Below are positions 8,402 through 17,134 of a DNA stretch of 64,000 bases, piece by piece. Source of the DNA: Alphaproteobacteria bacterium (lineage in GTDB: Bacteria > Pseudomonadota > Alphaproteobacteria > Rhodobacterales > Rhodobacteraceae); contig JAUIIR010000012.1 of the NCBI GenBank assembly GCA_030431485.1, positions 1 to 64,000 of the forward strand, given 5' to 3'. A program made the position numbers and the translations under genes. Below the pieces are notes generated by a model. That model made no database searches. It was not told the DNA's origin and was given only the letters and a program-made list of their open reading frames with translations. Numbering within the stretch: position 1 is the stretch's first letter; each line of letters opens with the position of its first letter.

Positions 8402-9499
8402 ATGTCGAACCCGTTCCAAGCCCCCGCCCCCAAGGCCACAACCACTGACGGTGTCTATGACGATGCCGAGCGGGCTCTGGCCAATCGCAACTCGGGCACC
8501 TTGCTGGAAACGCTGGCGCTGGACGTCACCCCCACCGGTGCGCATTACCTGCTAACCCATTTCGACACGCCGATCCTGGATGCAGCCAGCCACCGTCTGC
8601 GCTTTCACGGTGCCTTTGAGACCCCGTTCGAGCTGACGCTGGACGAGATCTGCGCCTTGCCACAGGTCACCATGCCGGTGACGCTGGAATGCGCGGGCAA
8701 CGGGCGGTCCGGTGTCTCGCCCCGGCGGTATTCGATGCCCTGGGGATACGAAGCCGCCGGAACCTACGAGTGGACCGGCACCCCCCTCGCCCCGCTTCTG
8801 GCCCGCGCCGCACCACGCGCCGAGGCGGTCGAAATCACCTTTACCGGGGCGGATTTCGGCTATGACAGTGGCTGTGGGCACTACTTTGGCCGCAGCCTGG
8901 CGCTTGAGCAGCTAGAGGCCCTGGACGTGTTGCTGGTGCACGGCATGAACGGCCTGCCGCTGTTGCCCCAGCACGGAGCACCGCTGCGGATCGTGGTGCC
9001 CGGCTGGTACGGGATGGCCTCGGTCAAGTGGCTGACGGATATCGAGGCGGTGACCCAGCCCTATCAGGGCTACCAGCAGGTGCAGACCTATCGTTACCGC
9101 GAACACGCCGAAGACCCGGGTCGCCCTGTGACCGAGATACGGGTCAAGTCGTTGATGGTGCCCCCTGGTGCACCGGACTGGGTCAGCCGGGCGCGCCTCG
9201 TCACGGCCGGTGCTGTCGAGGTTCAGGGCAAGGCCTGGTCCGGCGGCGGGCGCGAGATCGTCAAGGTCGAGTTGGGTGTTGACGGTCACTGGCAAGAGGC
9301 AGAGCTGACGGGCCGGACCGGGCCCTATGCCTGGACCGGTTGGCGTGCAACCTGGCACGCCGAACCCGGCGCGCATCTGCTGCAATGCCGGGCGACGGAT
9401 GCCAGCGGCGCACAACAGCCGCTGGAGCCGCCCTGGGATCATTCCGGCTTTGGCAACAACGCCGCCCACACCGTCGAGGTCCATGTGGCCCAAAGGTAA
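8402..9499 (+). CDS. Sulfite-oxidase-type molybdopterin enzyme
   Basis: 365 residues with the oxidoreductase molybdopterin-binding domain. The cysteine that ligates molybdenum is Cys97 in LECAGNGRS. The C-terminal Mo-cofactor oxidoreductase dimerisation domain starts around residue 250 (IRVKSLMVPP, then VEVQGKAWSGGG). No signal peptide or heme domain is visible, so it would be cytoplasmic or would need a partner. It probably oxidises sulfite to sulfate. An AAAGGA ribosome binding site precedes the ATG. It is convergent with a TauE/SafE exporter gene only 9 bases away, a pairing that supports a sulfite role. Confidence 0.9.
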   Translation: MSNPFQAPAPKATTTDGVYDDAERALANRNSGTLLETLALDVTPTGAHYLLTHFDTPILDAASHRLRFHGAFETPFELTLDEICALPQVTMPVTLECAGNGRSGVSPRRYSMPWGYEAAGTYEWTGTPLAPLLARAAPRAEAVEITFTGADFGYDSGCGHYFGRSLALEQLEALDVLLVHGMNGLPLLPQHGAPLRIVVPGWYGMASVKWLTDIEAVTQPYQGYQQVQTYRYREHAEDPGRPVTEIRVKSLMVPPGAPDWVSRARLVTAGAVEVQGKAWSGGGREIVKVELGVDGHWQEAELTGRTGPYAWTGWRATWHAEPGAHLLQCRATDASGAQQPLEPPWDHSGFGNNAAHTVEVHVAQR

Positions 9500-9508
9500 G
9501 GCCCCGCT

Positions 9509-10243
9509 TTAGAATAGCTCTCGGATCAACATCACGGCCCCCGAGGCAAAGGTCATAACGACCAGAAGCCGACGGAAGGCGTGGTCCGAGATACGCTGGT
9601 ATACATGGATGCCAAGCTGGGCCGCGACCAACGAGACCGGCAGAGCGACCGCCAGCAAGGTCAGGGACTGCGCGGTGTAGACACCGCGCAAGGCAAAGAC
9701 GATGCAGGTCAACCCCAGAACAACAACGTTAAAGGGCTGCAGAACGGCCCGGGTCTCGGCCTTGGGCCAGGGGCGCATGGCGCACCACATGGTGGGCAGT
9801 GCCCCGGACAGAGCGGCCGCCCCCCCCAGAATGCCACCCAGAAACCCGATCAGGCTGTCCATGATCGGCGTTGGTCTGTCGAATTTCGGCAGATTGCGCC
9901 TCAGGCTGAAGTACCCTCCGTAAAGGATCAGCATGCTGGCGATTGTCAGCTTCAGATGCGCGGCGTCCAGTTGCGCCAGCAGGGCGACCCCAAGCGGAAT
10001 GCCCACCAGAGCAGGCAGAAGAAACCGCATCAAGCGCCGGGGCTTGTCCATGATGGCCCGGCGCACCACCCAAAGCCCCTGCAGACCGGTCACAGCCGAG
10101 ACGACCAGCACCAGGCCGACGGCCTGCACCGGATCCAGGAACTGCAGCCAGAATCCCAGCGCGAACAGCGCGGTCCCGAACCCCGCCAATCCGTTGATGA
10201 AGCCTCCGGCGATGGCCCCGATGATGAACAGCGGCCAATTCAC
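9509..10243 (-). CDS. TauE/SafE-family sulfite/anion exporter
   Basis: A 244-residue membrane protein with about seven to eight hydrophobic segments and the glycine-rich TauE/SafE pattern ([19 protein letters not shown] near the N-terminus and [18 protein letters not shown] at its internal repeat). Family members export sulfite, sulfoacetate or related organic anions. It overlaps the upstream LysR gene by 4 bases (ATGA), so the two are cotranscribed. The nearby sulfite-oxidase-type enzyme makes sulfite a likely substrate. Confidence 0.9.
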   Translation of the reverse strand: MNWPLFIIGAIAGGFINGLAGFGTALFALGFWLQFLDPVQAVGLVLVVSAVTGLQGLWVVRRAIMDKPRRLMRFLLPALVGIPLGVALLAQLDAAHLKLTIASMLILYGGYFSLRRNLPKFDRPTPIMDSLIGFLGGILGGAAALSGALPTMWCAMRPWPKAETRAVLQPFNVVVLGLTCIVFALRGVYTAQSLTLLAVALPVSLVAAQLGIHVYQRISDHAFRRLLVVMTFASGAVMLIRELF

Positions 10244-11139
10244 AGGCGGCCGTCCGGGTCGACGGCGCCGGTTTCGATGGACTTGCGCAGAACCAGCTCC
10301 AATTCATCGATGACCCGCCCGCGCGCCGTATCCTTGCGCGAAATCAGACCGATCTCGCGACACGGCGCGTCCTGTCCCAGCGGCAGACTGCGCAAGTCGA
10401 GCCGCGCGAAGTTGCGCACCGCCAGCCGTGGCATGATCGCGACACCAAGATTGGCGTGCACCATGCTGGTGATCGCCTCGGTGCCTTCAAGCTCCATCGC
10501 ATCGCGGACCTGAACACCCTTGGTCTGCAACCATGTTTCGATCATGGCGCCCGTCACCCCCCCGCGCGACACACGTATGAAGGGCTCGGTTTCCAACAGC
10601 TCGAACGGATCCTCGCTTTGCACGCGGGTCGATGTCACCAGTTCGAAGGGCTCGGTTGCCAAGGGTTCCCAATCGACGATCAACGGCAAGGTTGGCGGAC
10701 GCGCAATGACGGCTGCATCCAGATCGTTGCGTTCGATCTTGGTGACCATCGGCGGCGTCAGATCCGGCAGCACCTGGATCAGCAGATCGGGGTAATCCGC
10801 CTTGAGCTTGGCCAGCGCCGAGGGGATCAGCCCGGTCATATGGGTCGGAAGAGCCCCCAGCTTCAGGGACCCGCGCAACCCGTCGTTGCCCAGAACGCTG
10901 GGCAGAATGTCGTCATAGGCCCGCACCGCATCGCGCGCCTTTTCAAGCAACTCGCGCCCCAGCGGCGTGAGCTCGGGCGACCGCTTGGACCGGTCGAACA
11001 GTGCCACGTTCCACTCTTCCTCAAGCGCCTTCATTTGCTGGGACACGGCGGCATGGGTCACGCAGACCCGATCCGCCGCCCCCGTGAACGTGCCACACTC
11101 GGCCACCGCGATCAGTGTTTTGAGCGAGCGGATCGACAT
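10240..11139 (-). CDS. LysR-family transcriptional regulator
   Basis: 299 residues with an N-terminal helix-turn-helix ([20 protein letters not shown], then [14 protein letters not shown]) and a LysR substrate-binding domain. It is divergent from the ThDP enzyme gene and cotranscribed with the TauE/SafE exporter. An 18-bp perfect palindrome in the divergent region is a likely binding site. It may control both the exporter and the ThDP enzyme in response to a pathway metabolite. Confidence 0.93.
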   Translation of the reverse strand: MSIRSLKTLIAVAECGTFTGAADRVCVTHAAVSQQMKALEEEWNVALFDRSKRSPELTPLGRELLEKARDAVRAYDDILPSVLGNDGLRGSLKLGALPTHMTGLIPSALAKLKADYPDLLIQVLPDLTPPMVTKIERNDLDAAVIARPPTLPLIVDWEPLATEPFELVTSTRVQSEDPFELLETEPFIRVSRGGVTGAMIETWLQTKGVQVRDAMELEGTEAITSMVHANLGVAIMPRLAVRNFARLDLRSLPLGQDAPCREIGLISRKDTARGRVIDELELVLRKSIETGAVDPDGRL

Positions 11140-11175
11140 TTACGTTTCCTTGCAATAAATGTAAGAAATTCTTTC

Positions 11176-11193
11176 GCAATTCTTAAGAATTGC
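11176..11193. promoter_or_regulatory. Perfect 18-bp palindrome, likely LysR operator
   Basis: GCAATTCTTAAGAATTGC lies between the divergent LysR gene and the ThDP enzyme gene. It fits the LysR T-N11-A dyad form. A second, looser AAGAAATTCTTTC dyad precedes it at 11163-11175. Confidence 0.7.
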
Positions 11194-11275
11194 TTCGTGG
11201 ATAAACGCATCCTTACGAAATATGAGGGATGAGGTCAAAACATCCTTCCCCAAAATCGGCAAAGGAGTCTGGGAC

Positions 11276-12871
11276 ATGCGTGGTGCAGACCTGCTTGTAA
11301 AGGCGCTGGTGCAAGCCGGAGTGACCCACATCTTTTCGCTGTCGGGCAACCAGATCATGCCGGTCTATGACGCTTGTCTGGATGCGGGCGTCGAGATCAT
11401 CCACACCCGACACGAGGCTGCCGCCGTCTACATGGCCGAAGCCTATGCCCAGCTGACCGGAACGGTCGGTGTTGCCCTGGTGACCGCAGGCGCAGGGGCC
11501 GCAAACGCGCTGGGGCCCCTCTTTACCGCCAGCGAAAGCGAAACACCGGTGTTGCTGCTGACCGGCGACAGCCCCGTGGGCCAAGACGGCATGGGCACTT
11601 TTCAAGAGATGCCTCAGGTACAGATGATCGCGCCCCTGACCAAACTGTCCGTGCGTCCGTCCCGCGCGGCGGACCTTGCGCACGAGGTCGCGCGGGCCTG
11701 TCGCACCGCGCAGACAGGGCGACCGGGCCCGGTGCACATCGCGCTTGGGTTCGACGTTGTGAACCAAGAGGTCGAAACACACCTGCCCGCGCCAAAAGCC
11801 TATCAACGCGAGGCAATGCCGGCCGGACAAGAGGCCCTGCAGGCCATTCGGTCCGCGGTTGGTGCTGCGCAGGCGCCGGTGGTGATCTGCGGGCCGCTCA
11901 TGAACGCGTCACGGTTTGATAGGCTGGACAGCCTGTCCACGGCCTTGGACGCCCCCGTGATCCCGATGGAAAGCCCGCGTGGCTTGCGCGATCCCTCGTT
12001 GGGCAAGCTGCCCGACGTCCTGCGCCGCGCCGATCTGATCCTCAACCTGGGCAAACGGGTCGACTTCACCCTGGGTTTCGGAAGCGCCGACGTGTTCGGC
12101 CAAGACACCCCCTGGATCACGATCCAGCCCTGCGCGGGTGAACGCGACCGCGCCCACCGGAACCTTGGGGACAGGTTGACGCTGTCGATCCCGGCGGACC
12201 CAAGAGATGTTGCCCTTGCGCTGATGGAGCAAGTCCCGCCGGAACCGCAGCGCTCCGACTGGCGCAACGAGGTGGCTGCCTTGCTGGCAGCGCGCGGCCC
12301 TGCCCCGGCCTCTGACACGCTGATCACATCCGCGCAGCTTTGCGAGGCCGTCCAGCGGCACATCGCGTTGCGGCCGGACGCCGTCGTGATCTGCGACGGC
12401 GGCGAATTTGGCCAATGGGCGCAAGCCCTGACAAACGCATCGACCCGGGTCGTCAATGGCGTTTCGGGCGCCATCGGCGGCGGCCTGTGTTATGGCTTTG
12501 CCGCGCGGCTTGCCCGACCCGACGCCCCGATCTTTTCGTTGATGGGCGACGGCACGGCCGGATTTCACTTTGCCGAGTTCGAAACCGCTGCGCGCGAAGG
12601 CATCGCCTGCGTGGTCGTGATCGGAAACGACCTGCGCTGGAACGCCGAGCACCAGATCCAGATGCGCGACTACGGTCCCGACCGCCTGATCGGCTGCCAG
12701 CTGAGCGAGGCGCGCTATGATCTGGCCGCGCAGGCGATGAGCGCGCATGGGGAATACGTGACCAGGATTGACGATCTGGACGCCGCGCTGGACCGTGCCT
12801 TGGCAAGCGGCAAACCTGCCTGTGTCAACGTGCGGATCGAAGGTCTGGCGGCCCCGACGGCCCCAATCTAG
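11276..12871 (+). CDS. Thiamine-diphosphate-dependent enzyme (acetolactate-synthase-like)
   Basis: 531 residues with the three-domain ThDP fold. The N-terminal pyrimidine-binding domain carries the catalytic Glu47 (TRHEAAAVYMAEAY). A central domain follows (VVICGPLMNASR), then the C-terminal PP domain with GDGTAGFHF and, about 25 residues on, a final Asn (VVIGND). The family covers acetolactate synthase, oxalyl-CoA decarboxylase, sulfopyruvate decarboxylase and others; the substrate cannot be read from the sequence. ATG 11276 is chosen over the upstream ATG 11222 because AAAGGAG precedes it. It is divergent from a LysR-exporter pair. Confidence 0.85.
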   Translation: MRGADLLVKALVQAGVTHIFSLSGNQIMPVYDACLDAGVEIIHTRHEAAAVYMAEAYAQLTGTVGVALVTAGAGAANALGPLFTASESETPVLLLTGDSPVGQDGMGTFQEMPQVQMIAPLTKLSVRPSRAADLAHEVARACRTAQTGRPGPVHIALGFDVVNQEVETHLPAPKAYQREAMPAGQEALQAIRSAVGAAQAPVVICGPLMNASRFDRLDSLSTALDAPVIPMESPRGLRDPSLGKLPDVLRRADLILNLGKRVDFTLGFGSADVFGQDTPWITIQPCAGERDRAHRNLGDRLTLSIPADPRDVALALMEQVPPEPQRSDWRNEVAALLAARGPAPASDTLITSAQLCEAVQRHIALRPDAVVICDGGEFGQWAQALTNASTRVVNGVSGAIGGGLCYGFAARLARPDAPIFSLMGDGTAGFHFAEFETAAREGIACVVVIGNDLRWNAEHQIQMRDYGPDRLIGCQLSEARYDLAAQAMSAHGEYVTRIDDLDAALDRALASGKPACVNVRIEGLAAPTAPI

Positions 12872-12942
12872 GGGCTATTGCGGCAGGTCAAAGCCCGCCC
12901 CCGTGGGGCTTGTCCACCTGCCTTGCCCACCTGGAACCGCGG

Positions 12943-13584
12943 TTATCGGCGTGCCACGATCAGCACGGCGATCAATGCGCCAAGTGCGTTGAAACACAGG
13001 TCAAGAGCCGTGTTGATGTAGCCACCGACATTCGTTTCGGGCACGGCGACCACCGCCGAGAACTCGATGATCTCGTTTGTGGCACCCAACCCCATCGAGG
13101 CAAACAACGGCAATGAAAACGCGGTCCAGGACCCGCGCGTCTCTGGATAGTGCCTGGTCAACAGGTGATGCAACAGCCAAGCCGTGACGCCAAAGCCATA
13201 GGCATGGACGGCTTGGTCATATTTGAGGATCACGTTTCCCTGCAACTCGGCAATCGGAATCAGCGGCAGGTTGTAAAGGACGGCCCCCGCCACCGGCACA
13301 CCGCCCCCTGCCATGTGCAAAAGTCCCCACGCCGACAGCGCCCAAAGCATGGACGTCGGATAGGCCGCGCGTTTCAACGAGGTTCCGATCAGAGCCATGA
13401 GAACAACCATCGTTGCGACGTAGACGATGAACTCAAGGTTGCCGATTGCAAGAAACCAGACGGTGAAACCGCAAACATAGGCCACTGTAAAAAGTGCGAC
13501 GGGCAAGATCTGGCGCATACCGACAGCCTGCGCGAAGACCGGTGCCGAGGCAAGGCAAACAACCGGGACGCGAAGGTCTGACAC
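12943..13584 (-). CDS. DUF2238 (YjdF-like) inner membrane protein
   Basis: 213 residues with about six transmembrane helices. Late in the protein come KYDQAVHAYGFGVTAWLLHH, GLGATNEIIEFSA and INTALDLCFNALGALIAV, a pattern I recognise as DUF2238 (Asp-His, Glu-Ile-Glu and Asp-Leu-Asn). The function is unknown. The start may instead be ATG 13518, which would remove a weak N-terminal stretch. It is monocistronic as far as can be seen. Confidence 0.75.
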   Translation of the reverse strand: MSDLRVPVVCLASAPVFAQAVGMRQILPVALFTVAYVCGFTVWFLAIGNLEFIVYVATMVVLMALIGTSLKRAAYPTSMLWALSAWGLLHMAGGGVPVAGAVLYNLPLIPIAELQGNVILKYDQAVHAYGFGVTAWLLHHLLTRHYPETRGSWTAFSLPLFASMGLGATNEIIEFSAVVAVPETNVGGYINTALDLCFNALGALIAVLIVARR

Positions 13585-13942
13585 GACATATCCCCGACAT
13601 CACGTGTGGCGACGAGGATGCGTCGAAAGCGTTTGGGAAGACAGAGCGCCGTGGACGCACGCGGACTTGCAGCCTTCGCCCGTCCCAAAATCGTTCCCGC
13701 TTTACCTGCCGCCGAGCCTTTTCAAGGGACCGACGCGTCAGAGGCCCAGTTGGCATTCAGACTAAACTTCAGGAAGGTCTCGCCGCCGCAGTCGACATTC
13801 AGCGCTTTTGGGCAAATCGGCAAAGATTGATCGTGTCGGTTCCGATAGACTTCAGACGGCGTGCACTTCTTGGAACAGGTAACCGAACCTTTGGCCGCCC
13901 AAGCCGCACCATTCAAGCGGGATTGACGATCATTCACCGACA
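13585..13942. other. Intergenic region, no clear gene
   Basis: About 360 bases with only short overlapping frames on both strands, none with a recognised domain or good ribosome binding site. Confidence 0.4.
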
Positions 13943-14644
13943 TCACGACCGGCGGCAAATCGGGGCTTGGTTTAAGCCCTTGGATTGAGACCCGGCGCTG
14001 ACCCCCACCGGGGCGCAGCGCTTTGCCAGCAAGGTCGCGGCGGGCCCGTTGCTCGGGATACTGCGAACGGTGAAGCCTCTTTGGCTTTCAATCGTTTCGA
14101 TCACACGCTGGCGGGACAGAAAGCGCCCGGTTCCACGATAGAGCAACGCATGCCGCATCACGCTGTGGGTAAGGCCGCGCACGGGCACATCCGCGCAGAA
14201 CGCAAGACACAGGACACCGCCGGGCCGGACGACGCGGCAAAGCTCGGTCACCGCCAGATCGGGGTCGGTCGTGGTCTCGAGCGCCCAGACACAGGTGACA
14301 ATGTCAAAGGCGGCGTCTGCAAAGGGCAGCGCCTCCAACCGGCCTGTGACCTTTTCCACTGGCAAATCAGCGCATTGATCAAGCATCTGGCGGGACGGAT
14401 CAAGCAGGGTCACCTGCTCTGCAGACATTCCCTCGGACAGCAGCGACCGTGCCAGGTGGCCCGTCCCGCACCCCGCGTCCAGCAAGTTTTGACCGGGCGC
14501 TGCCAGCGCACGCACCAGGGCCTCTAGCGCCGCCTGAGCCTCGCCCCCCGCATGCCGCAGCCAGCGACGATGCAGCCTGTCATAGCGCGAGGCCAGCTGG
14601 TCGTAGTGCTTGACGGTGTCACCCATCCTATTTTGACCAAACAT
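13943..14644 (-). CDS. Class I SAM-dependent methyltransferase
   Basis: 233 residues. Motif I of the Rossmann methyltransferase fold is LLDAGCGTGHLARSLL. An acidic residue ends beta 2 (VTLLDPS), and motif IV/post-motif follow in FDIVTCVWALE and RVVRPGGVL. It resembles the UbiE/Methyltransf_11 type; the substrate is unknown. The start is ATG 14644, six bases past the upstream DUF6326 stop; ATG 14626 is an alternative. It is probably cotranscribed with the DUF6326 gene and the second methyltransferase. Confidence 0.85.
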   Translation of the reverse strand: MFGQNRMGDTVKHYDQLASRYDRLHRRWLRHAGGEAQAALEALVRALAAPGQNLLDAGCGTGHLARSLLSEGMSAEQVTLLDPSRQMLDQCADLPVEKVTGRLEALPFADAAFDIVTCVWALETTTDPDLAVTELCRVVRPGGVLCLAFCADVPVRGLTHSVMRHALLYRGTGRFLSRQRVIETIESQRGFTVRSIPSNGPAATLLAKRCAPVGVSAGSQSKGLNQAPICRRS

Positions 14645-14649
14645 GGAAG

Positions 14650-15078
14650 CTATCCGGGATTTGAAACCGCGTTGCGCGACTGGACTGCGTTTGGCTCTTG
14701 CGCCCGCCAGGTCCATGAGGTCCACACAATGGCCGCCATCGCGACAAGCTCTATGACCAGATGAAAGGTATCGTCCATGTCCGTCGGCGCGGTGGACAGC
14801 AACGTACCGGTTGTCAGGATAGCAGCCATCATCGTGACCGGACGCGCGATCCGGCGGGTCAGCAAGAGCGAGAAAAGCACCATTGCGATCGGGACCTGCA
14901 CAAGGAAACCGCCCAACAGCATGAGGTCGTCCGTGATTTCGATGCCGTTGTAGTACCCGGTCATCAGCATTTCGAGGTGGGACGCCAGGGCCATCTGGTG
15001 GATGTCGCGAAAAATGATGTTGAGCAGGATAAAGAGCCAAAGCGCCGAAAGCTTTATCCGGATGTCGATGGATGTCAT
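14650..15078 (-). CDS. DUF6326-family membrane protein
   Basis: 142 residues with four predicted transmembrane helices. Features I associate with DUF6326 are LSALWLFILLNIIFRDI, TGYYNGIEITDDLMLLGG and QVPIAMVLFSLLL. The function is unknown. It lies between two methyltransferase genes on the same strand with short spacing, which suggests one operon. Confidence 0.75.
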   Translation of the reverse strand: MTSIDIRIKLSALWLFILLNIIFRDIHQMALASHLEMLMTGYYNGIEITDDLMLLGGFLVQVPIAMVLFSLLLTRRIARPVTMMAAILTTGTLLSTAPTDMDDTFHLVIELVAMAAIVWTSWTWRAQEPNAVQSRNAVSNPG

Positions 15079-15114
15079 GTGTCTGTCTTTCTATTGTTGT
15101 TGGGACCTGTGTCT

Positions 15115-15738
15115 TCAGGCGACGGGCCGGCGCGCGACGATGAACGGGTTGATCCGCTTCTTGCCAAGGTACCGTGTCTCGAGGACGTCAAAGCCCGCAT
15201 CGGCAAGGTGCCGGGTCAGTTCCGCGCGGCTGACCAGTGTGACCTGAGGCGCAATGCCAAGGCCAATAAGGACGCGCACCATCATCTGCATCCAGCGGGG
15301 GCCATCCTTGAGGCACACAGTCTTTGACAGAAAATACCCGCCGGGTTTGACCTGCCGGTACACAACGTCCAGCACGTTCGGGATGTCGTCGACCAGGTGC
15401 AGCAGGCTGAACGCACAGACGGCATCAAAGGGCTGCCTGCCAAGGTCCTCTTTGGCCTCGGCCTGCAGGAAGTGTGGGCGCGAAGCGGTATCTGCCGCGG
15501 ACCTGGCCTTGGCGATGCGGATCATCTCGGCCGAGAGATCCGTGGCTGTGACATGGGCTGCAACCCGGGCGAGGTGTCGGGCCGTTCCGCCCGTGCCGCA
15601 ACCGATTTCAAGCACGCGGTCCGTGGGGTGCAAAAGCGCCGTCACGCGACGAAGTTTCTCTTCATAGGCGGTCGGATCCGCGATCGGTTGCCGGGCATAT
15701 TTGGGGGCATGTCGGTCCCAGAAGGCTTGGGCAGTCAT
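15115..15738 (-). CDS. Class I SAM-dependent methyltransferase
   Basis: 207 residues. Motif I is RVLEIGCGTGGTARHLA, the acidic loop TATDLSAEM, and FDAVCAFSLLHLV with QVKPGGYFLSKT form the later motifs. It resembles small-molecule methyltransferases (Methyltransf_25 type). ATG 15738 (MTAQAFWDRHAPKYAR) is chosen because CAAAGGA lies nine bases upstream and the family starts there; the frame extends to 15813. It is the first gene of the methyltransferase-DUF6326-methyltransferase operon and is divergent from a LysR gene. Confidence 0.88.
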   Translation of the reverse strand: MTAQAFWDRHAPKYARQPIADPTAYEEKLRRVTALLHPTDRVLEIGCGTGGTARHLARVAAHVTATDLSAEMIRIAKARSAADTASRPHFLQAEAKEDLGRQPFDAVCAFSLLHLVDDIPNVLDVVYRQVKPGGYFLSKTVCLKDGPRWMQMMVRVLIGLGIAPQVTLVSRAELTRHLADAGFDVLETRYLGKKRINPFIVARRPVA

Positions 15739-15843
15739 AGGGGTGTCCTTTGAGGAGTATGGTTGAGAGGTCGGTCGAACGACCCTGGATACGCCAGGGT
15801 TGGGGTTTGGCATGGTGTGTCTCGTTGCGGCCGAGACCTAGAC

Positions 15844-15857
15844 ATGCGCCTGCGCAT
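15844..15857. promoter_or_regulatory. Inverted repeat in the divergent methyltransferase/LysR promoter
   Basis: ATGCGC-CT-GCGCAT is a dyad, followed at 15871-15877 by another AATGCGC half site. It is a candidate operator for the LysR protein that starts at 15899. Confidence 0.5.
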
Positions 15858-15898
15858 TGCACATTGCCGAAATGCGCACTTCATCTATACGTCTGCAT

Positions 15899-16792
15899 AT
15901 GAACTGGCAGTCGATGACCTTTGATTGGAACCAAGTGCGCGCCTTTCTGGCGACCGCAGAGGAAGGATCGTTCAGCGGCGCGGCGCGGGCGCTCAAGACA
16001 ACCCAACCCACCATCGGACGCCAGATTGACGGGCTGGAACAGGCACTTGGCGTGACGCTGTTCCAGCGCAGCGTGCGGGGCCCGGTGCTGACGGATGTCG
16101 GTCGGGACCTGCTGGACCATGTCCGGCTGATGGGCGAAACCGCGACCTTGATTTCCACGATTGCGGCCGGGCAATCGCAAGAGGTCACCGGCGAGGTCGC
16201 CCTGTCTGCCACGGATCTGGCCTCTGCCGCCATCCTGCCCCGTCTGCTGCACGGCTTGCGCGAGGTGGCACCAGCGCTGCATCTTCGGATCGTGTCGTCA
16301 AACGATATCTCGAACCTGTTGCAGCGGGATGCCGACATCGCCATCCGCCACCTGCGCCCCAAGGAAGACGACCTGATTGCACGGCATGTCGGGGATTTCG
16401 GCGCAAATCTTTTCGCCGCAACCGCCTATCTGGGCAGGGCCGGACGCCCCAAGACCCTGCGGGACCTTGCGGATCACACCTTTCTTGGCAGTCCGGACAA
16501 TGAACAGCTGATCACAACGCTGCGCGACAAGGGCATTCCCATACGCCGCGAGAATTTTGCGATGTCCAGCGAAAGTGGCGTTGTGCTCTGGGAATTGCTC
16601 AAGGCCGGGTACGGAATGACTTTCATGCCCGAGTATCTGGGGGAAACCACACCGGGGGTCGAAAAGGTGATCCCCGATCTGCCGTCCTTGGAGTTTCCCA
16701 TTTGGCTGGTGACGCATCGTGAACTCAGAACCAGCCGCCGCATCCGCGTTGTCTTTGACCTGCTTGTTCGGGAACTGTCCGAGCTGGTGTGA
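15899..16792 (+). CDS. LysR-family transcriptional regulator
   Basis: 297 residues. The helix-turn-helix comes first (VRAFLATAEEGSFSGAARAL, then TTQPTIGRQIDGLEQ), followed by a LysR effector domain. The start is uncertain: ATG 15899 (MNWQSM) and ATG 15914 (MTFDW) are both acceptable, while the frame is open from 15857. It is divergent from the methyltransferase operon, which it probably controls. Confidence 0.92.
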   Translation: MNWQSMTFDWNQVRAFLATAEEGSFSGAARALKTTQPTIGRQIDGLEQALGVTLFQRSVRGPVLTDVGRDLLDHVRLMGETATLISTIAAGQSQEVTGEVALSATDLASAAILPRLLHGLREVAPALHLRIVSSNDISNLLQRDADIAIRHLRPKEDDLIARHVGDFGANLFAATAYLGRAGRPKTLRDLADHTFLGSPDNEQLITTLRDKGIPIRRENFAMSSESGVVLWELLKAGYGMTFMPEYLGETTPGVEKVIPDLPSLEFPIWLVTHRELRTSRRIRVVFDLLVRELSELV

Positions 16793-17134
16793 CCCTGGCT
16801 CTGGCCCTGCGTGCCAACCGGGGCACAGCTAACACAATCGATGGACCGGGCAATCCGTGCTTTTCAATTGGTTTTGCTCGCGCCTGATGCGATCGGCGCA
16901 CCAAGCCTCATACGATCCAAAGCCCCCCCGAGGCCCTGCCCCCCACAGCCCAATCACACCCCCTGTCGCGCAGGCGTCCGGCGCGCTTTGGCTTGTCGAA
17001 GGCGGTCTTTCATCACATCACCACATCACGAGGGAAACGGACAGACATTGTCTCGAATCGAATGTTCTTTCAGTCTGTGGTCACGGAAACCCGCGTGCAT
17101 GACACATGCATGGCGGGGAATGGGAGGAAAAAAG
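16793..17134. other. Upstream region of the propeller-MbnH-MbnP operon
   Basis: About 340 bases. Frames run through it but have no recognisable protein features, and codon use looks random. It should hold the promoter and leader of the following operon; no clear operator was recognised. Confidence 0.4.

Noticed and set aside
12891-12911. Hairpin AAGCCC/GGGCTT after the ThDP gene
   Set aside because: Only six pairs with a nine-base loop and no T run; too weak to call as a terminator.
13433-13958. Short reverse frames between the DUF2238-like and methyltransferase genes
   Set aside because: No ribosome binding site, no recognised motif and mutual overlap; not supported as genes.
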